Below are positions 8,601-12,958 of a stretch of DNA of 12,958 bases, piece after piece (position 1 is the stretch's first letter; the number at the start of each line of letters is the position of its first letter). Both the position numbers and the translations under genes were made by a program. Under the pieces are notes generated by a model that had not been told where the DNA came from, did no database searches, and was given only the letters and a program-made list of their open reading frames with translations. Source of the stretch: CAZSNT01 sp964607765 (GTDB lineage Bacteria > Verrucomicrobiota > Lentisphaeria > Oligosphaerales > JABHEG01); contig CAZSNT010000232.1 in the NCBI GenBank assembly GCA_964607765.1, positions 1-12,958 of the forward strand. Reading direction: 5' to 3'.

Positions 8601-9436
8601 AGCCTGTCTGGGACAAGCACTGCATCCGCTGCCACAGCGGGCCGCGGCCCAAAGCCAACGTCAACATGACCAGCGACCGCACGCGCTTCTTCTGCCAGTC
8701 CTACGATCACCTCGTTGACCGCGACATCGTCGACCACCTCAGCGTGTTCTCTCTCGACCACGACGAGGGCACGCCCAAGACGGTCGGAGCCATGGTCAGC
8801 CGCATTGACACGTTCATGGACAAAGCGCACTGCAGATCCGTCATCACCCCGGACGAGCGCTACCGCGTCTACGCCTGGATCGACGCCAACGTGCCCTACT
8901 ACGGCACCTACACGTACAACCTGTTCGAGGGACGTGTGCGCGGGCTCGGCGCCCGCGACGGCTGGGAAACGAAGAACAGGAAAGTGACTTGGGCCAGTCA
9001 GGACATCCACGGGATCTTCAAACGCCGGTGCGTCACGTGCCACCAGCGCCCTGTGCTGAACCAGTCCTGGCTCATCCCCGTGCGCATGACCGTCACCAGC
9101 AAGATCTGGGGGGACAAGGCCTTGACGTCCCACGGGTTCGGCAGGAAGTGGAATGTGATCAACATGATCGGGCCCGAACTGCGCATCAACCTGACCAACC
9201 CCACCCACAGCCTCATACTCCAGGCGCCTCTGGCCAAAGCCGCCGGCGGCGTGGAGCTCTGCGTGGACAAGGCCGGCGCCCCGATCTTCAGAGACACGTC
9301 CGACCCCGACTACATGGCTATCCTCAAAGCCATCGAGACCGGCAAAGAGCGCCTCTACCGTTTCCCCCGGATCGACATGGTCGGCAAAGCGGCCACGGTC
9401 GACCCCGACTGCATCCCCGGCCGCAGCGGCAAGTGA
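5675..9436 (+). CDS. Exported tri-haem cytochrome with discoidin, jelly-roll, propeller and HZS-alpha-like domains
   Basis: A 1253-residue protein. Residues 1-24 form a signal peptide ending ARGA/EQ, so it is exported. Residues ~74-206 look like an F5/8 type C (discoidin) domain. Residues ~215-350 are a PA14/galactose-binding-type jelly roll (VWLNGTELFRY at ~287). Residues ~365-448 are a helical linker. Residues ~450-790 are a TolB/PD40-like beta-propeller (IYFSARKGRHWQIHRIGVDGSGLKQLTDG). Residues ~800-935 resemble the hydrazine synthase alpha middle domain (GTIPVEPDGSAFFEIPA at ~877). Three covalent-haem CxxCH motifs follow: C926-C929-H930, C983-C986-H987 and C1119-C1122-H1123. It probably transfers electrons outside the cytoplasm while binding a carbohydrate-rich surface; the substrate is unknown. 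HZS-alpha-like modules are common in PVC bacteria and do not imply anammox. It starts with GTG at 5675; GAGGAG overlaps the end of the IclR gene, 11 bases before the start. No clear terminator follows the stop. Confidence 0.88.
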   Translation: MRRHTLALCSVLFLSVGWGPGARGAEQPVRFGDWHCIGPFKDEAFGNVDRSLAYRFEPELDYFRALGVDPAEAAVQNLALSAKASSPDDVPVQGHRPEGANDGNPDSYWDDQDGAKLYVLRLDWEQPVEFSSVALIGWRHHDFSPKTFTLVADGKDILHVKEAVYVSNRFQRSFAPVKAKRLDVRITAAYGGSPAIREIQLLARPPKEGKQVSTAIDVDKTYRMKPFPGYLDLERTWTRRTDWTDGYHNLLPRGPAPSRNESVYLYRTITSPADREAVVHIRMVDFYKVWLNGTELFRYTTLTGGSRYPRPRSVALPLRAGKNHLLLKNTSRWAEHGFSFGVEGMHHIEDPWYYDISSHDPADPERALAYIKAFKFEPTPIPMYSPAVYKLDEFLATFPAAPRAAAYDRKLKALQQETEALPAAAKPGTDRVLAHARKLESLLEDEVRNLPPILFIKHPFVVVNAIAPYQNAGAAPSSICLLDPAKPDSPPTTVFHDPAVRIYDMCLSYDARTIYFSARKGRHWQIHRIGVDGSGLKQLTDGDHYNISPCELPNGRIAFISTRHGTFVECQGRPSGLLFTMDSEGQDLRLLSANIDSDHTPRVLNDGRVCFSRWDYGIEKNVFARHALWTVNPDGTRMQLFFGNTIEDPGGLWKGTPIPGRPELACVLGPHHTFQAGMIGLVWNGRGTENPRGEGFRWVTREVPTYGDRAYGDGYQDPYPINEKQLLVSYGGMKHRISEVDRGRSRKLPYAPLKLLYLDVYGNETVIHADPERLSCYQPTLLRPRERPPVIPSVIPPNRWTYQDPETVNRVNDLTKTGTLLVQDARVGISKHVKREEVTYIQIMEQVQKSRKMVGGEAWGHTPLIGRGTVHARRVLGTIPVEPDGSAFFEIPALRSISLNILNAEKKAVMRMGSDLHVMPGERLSCIGCHEVRESRQSAVAPVPEAMPLAARKPPVKLQVPAWGTNGLIDYMHVVQPVWDKHCIRCHSGPRPKANVNMTSDRTRFFCQSYDHLVDRDIVDHLSVFSLDHDEGTPKTVGAMVSRIDTFMDKAHCRSVITPDERYRVYAWIDANVPYYGTYTYNLFEGRVRGLGARDGWETKNRKVTWASQDIHGIFKRRCVTCHQRPVLNQSWLIPVRMTVTSKIWGDKALTSHGFGRKWNVINMIGPELRINLTNPTHSLILQAPLAKAAGGVELCVDKAGAPIFRDTSDPDYMAILKAIETGKERLYRFPRIDMVGKAATVDPDCIPGRSGK

Positions 9437-9499
9437 AACAGGCGGCGAGGCGTGGCCGATCCCGGAAGGACGGATTCCTGCCCCTCGTTTCGGCTTGGA

Positions 9500-9916
9500 C
9501 GGGCTCGAGACTGCAGCGTTTGAGTCCATCTTCACTCAGACTGTTGGGGTTGCGGAGACGTTCACTCGTCAGGAAGACGCCCCCGAATCTCGCATAATTC
9601 ATCCATGTCCAGGCATTGTCCCGGTGAGAGCTTGGGACCAGCAGCCAACGGTCTGTGTGAGAGTGGAGGACGAGTTCATTGGGGATGGTCGGGAGGATGT
9701 CTCTCATGTTGATTTTGTAGAAGGTGAAGTTGGGATGGTCCGGGAGTACGGATTGGATGAAACGCTCGGTGTCCGACTTCCCGTCGCGTCCCCGTACCAG
9801 ATAGGGGCGACCGGCGCAAGGGACGGGAGCGGCTGGAGCCGGTCGCTGAAGTTGTCGTCGGCCGAAGACGCTCCGCACGCGCCCAGACCAGCCAAAGCTG
9901 CAACAGCTGCATTCAT
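9500..9916 (-). pseudogene. Small lipoprotein-like gene, apparently frameshifted
   Basis: ATG at 9914-9916 with GGAAGAG seven bases before it opens a frame starting MNAAVAALAGLGACGASSADD, with a lipobox-like LGAC at residues 11-14 but no basic n-region. After about 40 residues (near APIWYG, about 9790-9800) this frame turns Ser/Thr/Pro-rich and soon stops. The frame one base back then looks genuine (DGKSDTERFIQSVLPDHPNFTFYKINMRD, later HRDNAWTWMNYARFGGVFL), with about three quarters of codons ending in G or C. A one-base deletion in the nearby CCCC or GGGG run would explain this, as would a sequencing error. The second frame has no stop until it enters the antisense end of the cytochrome gene, so the true 3' end is uncertain and a second lesion is possible. 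It starts 25 bases after the lyase-like gene. I do not recognise the family. The rest of 9437-9941 shows no other gene or clear terminator. Confidence 0.5.
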
Positions 9917-9941
9917 CACAAGCTCTTCCCAAATCCTCAAG

Positions 9942-12803
9942 TCACTCAAGCTCCTGGCGCAGGCCGGCTTCGACCGTTCTCGTCTTGCCGTCGAGAGTGA
10001 TACTGCATCTGGCCGTGGTGCTTACGACAGTCTTGCCGTCCATGATCAGGAGTGACGCTGCGAACTCCGCACCGTCGAGAGATGCGATCGTGTGCACGCC
10101 GTCGCTCAGTTCCGAACCTTGCCCCAGATAGAGCTCAGTCGCCGTCCCGTTCTGTGCGATCACCCCGAACGTGCCTTGGAAACGCGAGCTGCGGACTTGA
10201 TGCAATTGGCCGGGGGACTCAGCACTGAAAACCAGCTGCCGGCCGTGCTGCCCCATGACCTCCAAGGCTGTAAGAGCTCCGTCTGTGGGATGTCGGACCG
10301 ACTCGATTGATGACTTGCCGGCCTCCGATCCCTCGTACACTGCCACGAACGGCCGCTCCCAGGCTTCGCCTGCCAGGCGAATGGCCAGGGCCGGGGCGCG
10401 CATCTTGTTGAACGGGGCCTCGGCTGCCAGTCGCGGGTGCCCAGTGTAGGTGTAGACCGTGTAGTCCGTGCGCCCGGCGAAGAACACGTTGAAGTCGAGG
10501 CCCGGTTTGCCGTTCTCGTCCGCCACGTCGAAGACTGCCTTCAGGCCGCCCACGGGCTCCCGAGCCGACTTCAGCCTGTCCTGAAGGAAGTGGTCCCCGA
10601 GTTTGTCGTTGGCCAGGTCCGCGGTCGCGGTCATGGGCAGGGGCGCCGTCCCGCCTCCGTCAAACATGGTGACCCCGCGGCCGATCGAGTGAAGCCGGTA
10701 CTCGTTGCTCCTTTCGTTGGACGAGCGGAACACATCCACCAAGTATCCCGTGGTCTCCGACGTGCGGATCAGCGCCATGCAACGACGCTGTCTTCCGCCG
10801 TAGGGAAGCTCGACTTCGATGAAGGACATGTTGGACGAGACCGCTTCCTGCTGCGAGGCGGGTTCCATCGCGTAGGTCGTCAGGTCGTATTTGCCCGTCT
10901 TCATGTCCTTCATGGTCAGCGGGATGTCTCCCGGGATGACCGTGTTCTTGGAGCCGATTCTCTGGCAGTAGCCGTTGTGAGGCTTCGAGTTGTAGGGGTA
11001 ATAGCCGACGTGCGGGACCATTTTCAGCCCTTTCGCGTAGAACTCGAAGTTGATCCCCTCCGGCAGACAGTGGGTGTACTCGCCGCAGTAGAGCGTGCTC
11101 ATCAGCCCGTTGTCTCTGTCGAATCCCCTGTTGCGCTGAACGTAGAGCGGAACGAAGTCGATTCGGTCTGTGCGTGTGAACACGATTTCGCCCTCTCCCT
11201 TCGCGGGAAGGTCCGCCATCTCCTCATCCGAGAGCGGACCGGCGAAGCCATGGTCGATGGCCCAGCGGAGCTGCCGTCCGAGTCCCTCGGCTTCCGGCAT
11301 GTTGTTGGCCTTGGCTGCGCGATACATGAGGTCGACGTAGCAGCGCTTGAAGTCGACGTTGTTCGCGTCGCCGTATGCGGCCAGATAGCGGTTGGGCAGC
11401 ATCAGCCGGAACGGTGCACAAGCCGACCTGAAAACTCGCCCATTCGCCTCCCACGGCTGATAGCCGGCTCTGTCCAGAGTCCTCAGCAGGTTGAGAACGC
11501 GCCCCGAGGCGATCCTCTGATAGACCGTCGACTCCTTCCAGAAGCCGTCGTCGGTGAACGCGTTTGCCACCGTGGTATTGACCGAGAGACTCCCGTGGTG
11601 CCCCCACTGGGTGGGCCGGCAGAGCTCGTCACTGTAGACGATTACATCCATGCCCTTGGCGCGTAGCTCGTGGTCCTCGATGGCCAGGAGAAAGTCCACG
11701 GACTGCTGCGACCAGATGCAGTGGTTGTTGGGGCGCTCGGGGTTTCCGACCAGCACGTCTTCCAGGATCATGTTGTAGCAGAACTTGAAGAAGGCCTGAT
11801 CGACGACCTGATCGATGGTCTTGCCGCGGAGGGCCTCACTCAGGCGTGCATGGTCCACCTCGCCCTCGCGGTGCGGATAGAAGGCGCCGTCCAGATAGTG
11901 CCGTTCGTGTTTCTGCAGGTAGTCGTAGCAGAAGTCGTAGACCCAGGAGATGCGCTTCATGTAGCCGGCGGAAAGCCCCATGCCGTTCACGCCGGTACTG
12001 GTATTCTCGACAGTCTTGCCGTTCACCACTGTCTTGGGGCGGTTATAGGGATCCTGGAACGTGAGACCGAGGACCCACTGCATGAGGTAGTCGCAGGCGA
12101 ACCGGGCGTAGCGCTCGTCCTCAGTCCAGTAGTAAAGCGTGGCCGCGTCAGCCATGAGTCCGACGACGGGTTTGTAGTAATCGCACACAGCGGTGCCGGA
12201 CAAGGGCAGGTAGTTGGCGGTCTCCTTGTCGAACGCATCCCGGACCAGGAACAGATCGCCGTTGTAGGCATCGACTTTGCCGAACTCGGGGGTGCGGTAG
12301 CCATTGCCTTTGGTGGTTTTCACGCCCCCGAAGCCGACCCGCATGGTGGGAACGGGAGCATGCCCCGAACGCTTCCGCATGTCCAAGTAACCCCCGCGCC
12401 AGCTGTTCATCATGCATCGGTTCGACGGTTTGTACGGGGAATCGAAGTCGCTGAACTCGAGCGGCTCCTTCTCCCCGTAAGCCGGGAAGCTGGTGTAGTG
12501 CGTGCCCCAGTGCATGAGCATGCGGCTCATCAAGTGATCCGGATCCGCCTCGTGTTGCTGAATGTGAGGCTCCAGTTTGTCCCGAAGCGCGATGTAGCGT
12601 TTCTTGAGGGGGCCGCCATTCCTGATGGCTTCCTGCATCTTCTCCCGGTCGCCGGGCTGGGCGCCCAGACGCGGGCGTTCGGTCAACTTGGGGTGGAAAC
12701 CTGTCAACATGATCCCCTCTCGGTTGCCCACGACCGTGCAGGAACAGCACATCAACCCTGCCACGATTGCCACGGCCGTATCGATTACAGGGCGTTTTCC
12801 CAT
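9942..12803 (-). CDS. Exported heparinase II/III-like protein (probable polysaccharide lyase)
   Basis: A 953-residue protein built like toroid-type polysaccharide lyases: a long helical N-terminal half (about residues 50-500) and a beta-rich C-terminal half. NNHCIWSQQS (N359-N360-H361) aligns by eye with the NNHGTWYD motif of alginate-lyase toroids. HHGSLSVNTTVANAF (H402-H403) and GEYTHCLPEGINFEFYAKG (Y576, H578) resemble other active-site regions of the heparinase II/III superfamily. Such enzymes cleave uronate-containing glycans by beta-elimination with Tyr and His. In GSKNTVIPGD, K619 stands where relatives usually have His in AHNTVVVDG. The frame can start at GTG 12845, but that has no Shine-Dalgarno site. 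ATG 12801-12803 gives a proper export signal (MGKRP, then a hydrophobic stretch to LMCCSC), possibly a lipoprotein, though the -1 residue is atypical. The substrate is unknown and lyase activity is inferred only from motifs. Confidence 0.75.
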   Translation of the reverse strand: MGKRPVIDTAVAIVAGLMCCSCTVVGNREGIMLTGFHPKLTERPRLGAQPGDREKMQEAIRNGGPLKKRYIALRDKLEPHIQQHEADPDHLMSRMLMHWGTHYTSFPAYGEKEPLEFSDFDSPYKPSNRCMMNSWRGGYLDMRKRSGHAPVPTMRVGFGGVKTTKGNGYRTPEFGKVDAYNGDLFLVRDAFDKETANYLPLSGTAVCDYYKPVVGLMADAATLYYWTEDERYARFACDYLMQWVLGLTFQDPYNRPKTVVNGKTVENTSTGVNGMGLSAGYMKRISWVYDFCYDYLQKHERHYLDGAFYPHREGEVDHARLSEALRGKTIDQVVDQAFFKFCYNMILEDVLVGNPERPNNHCIWSQQSVDFLLAIEDHELRAKGMDVIVYSDELCRPTQWGHHGSLSVNTTVANAFTDDGFWKESTVYQRIASGRVLNLLRTLDRAGYQPWEANGRVFRSACAPFRLMLPNRYLAAYGDANNVDFKRCYVDLMYRAAKANNMPEAEGLGRQLRWAIDHGFAGPLSDEEMADLPAKGEGEIVFTRTDRIDFVPLYVQRNRGFDRDNGLMSTLYCGEYTHCLPEGINFEFYAKGLKMVPHVGYYPYNSKPHNGYCQRIGSKNTVIPGDIPLTMKDMKTGKYDLTTYAMEPASQQEAVSSNMSFIEVELPYGGRQRRCMALIRTSETTGYLVDVFRSSNERSNEYRLHSIGRGVTMFDGGGTAPLPMTATADLANDKLGDHFLQDRLKSAREPVGGLKAVFDVADENGKPGLDFNVFFAGRTDYTVYTYTGHPRLAAEAPFNKMRAPALAIRLAGEAWERPFVAVYEGSEAGKSSIESVRHPTDGALTALEVMGQHGRQLVFSAESPGQLHQVRSSRFQGTFGVIAQNGTATELYLGQGSELSDGVHTIASLDGAEFAASLLIMDGKTVVSTTARCSITLDGKTRTVEAGLRQELE

Positions 12804-12879
12804 CACCAGATCACCCGAACAAGAAGGGGACTGAGTAGCATCCACCTGACAACGTCACGGCGGGGCAACCAGAACTCAG

Positions 12880-12958
12880 ATGAAACGGGCCATTGACTAC
12901 ATCCACAGCCGTCCCATGGGATGGCCAGTCCGTGCCCGTGCCCAGCGCAGCGGTGCCC
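12880..12958 (+). CDS. Possible start of a divergent gene cut by the window edge
   Basis: An ATG at 12880 opens a frame that stays open to the last base: MKRAIDYIHSRPMGWPVRA and a few more residues. AIDYIHS faintly recalls the start of an AraC-type helix-turn-helix, but 26 residues prove nothing. The ribosome site is poor (GGCGGGG about 14 bases upstream). It could equally be non-coding upstream DNA of the lyase-like gene. Confidence 0.15.
   Translation, partial: MKRAIDYIHSRPMGWPVRARAQRSGA
12908..12925. promoter_or_regulatory. Imperfect 18-bp palindrome upstream of the lyase-like gene
   Basis: GCCGTCCCA at 12908-12916 faces TGGGATGGC at 12917-12925, with eight of nine positions pairing; the core TCCCATGGGA is perfect. 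It lies 105-122 bases upstream of the lyase-like start codon. It may be an operator, but it also falls inside the possible divergent reading frame. No convincing -35/-10 pair was found for the lyase-like gene between it and 12803. Confidence 0.3.

Noticed and set aside
5675..9436. Evidence for hydrazine synthesis or anammox
   Set aside because: Only the HZS-alpha-like middle domain is shared; no beta or gamma subunit and no hydrazine dehydrogenase is present, and this domain is widespread in PVC proteins of unknown role.
9437..9499. Terminator between the converging genes
   Set aside because: Only four-base-pair stems (for example AGGA/TCCT) without a following T-run were found.
10437..12896. 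Two long plus-strand frames (409 and 408 codons) opposite the lyase-like gene
   Set aside because: They are mirror frames of a gene with recognisable motifs and show no domain of their own.
1..12958. CRISPR arrays, tRNA or rRNA genes, IS elements and attachment sites
   Set aside because: Reading both strands, I saw no spaced repeats of CRISPR type, no tRNA-like or rRNA sequence, no transposase and no terminal inverted repeats.

Overview
The window is high-GC bacterial DNA with good Shine-Dalgarno sites. It holds five convincing protein genes, one broken small gene and a short divergent regulatory region. The mix suggests a member of the PVC/Planctomycetota-like bacteria (Planctomycetota, Kiritimatiellae, Lentisphaerae or a neighbouring lineage): very large secreted multidomain proteins, a c-type cytochrome with a hydrazine-synthase-alpha-like middle domain fused to carbohydrate-binding domains, a GH99/WbsX-like protein flanked by LamG folds, and a heparinase II/III-like protein. 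This is inferred from gene content; no rRNA, tRNA or other marker gene is present.

Layout: bases 1-206 carry no gene, but hold a small hairpin, a 13-bp-period tandem repeat and a telomere-like 14-bp repeat that runs into the stop codon of the first gene. Two minus-strand genes follow as one operon: a secreted GH99/WbsX-like protein (1459-4686) and, 16 bases downstream, a cytoplasmic FAD-dependent oxidoreductase (207-1442). Across a 185-base divergent region lies a plus-strand operon: an IclR-family regulator (4872-5666) and, 8 bases downstream, a 1253-residue exported tri-haem cytochrome (5675-9436). Converging on it is a minus-strand pair: a 953-residue exported heparinase II/III-like protein (9942-12803) and a small, apparently frameshifted lipoprotein-like gene (about 9500-9916).

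Regulation: the divergent region contains a recognisable promoter for the IclR gene (extended -10 TATATT, -35 CTGGCA, 17-base spacing). Its expected start point falls on an inverted repeat with TAGAAC/GTTCTA arms, the arrangement expected for autorepression. A second perfect inverted repeat (GTAACC-GA-GGTTAC) and a CCCAC/GTGGG repeat lie on the side of the GH99 operon.

Working model (inference): an IclR regulator responding to a small organic ligand controls a carbohydrate-related locus. A surface cytochrome with sugar-binding-type domains, a GH99-like glycosidase and a lyase-like protein would act outside the cytoplasm, and a FAD enzyme would oxidise or reduce a product inside. The pairing of a discoidin/propeller/HZS-alpha/tri-haem protein with its own IclR gene is the most unusual part. 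No CRISPR array, phage, IS element or RNA gene was seen.
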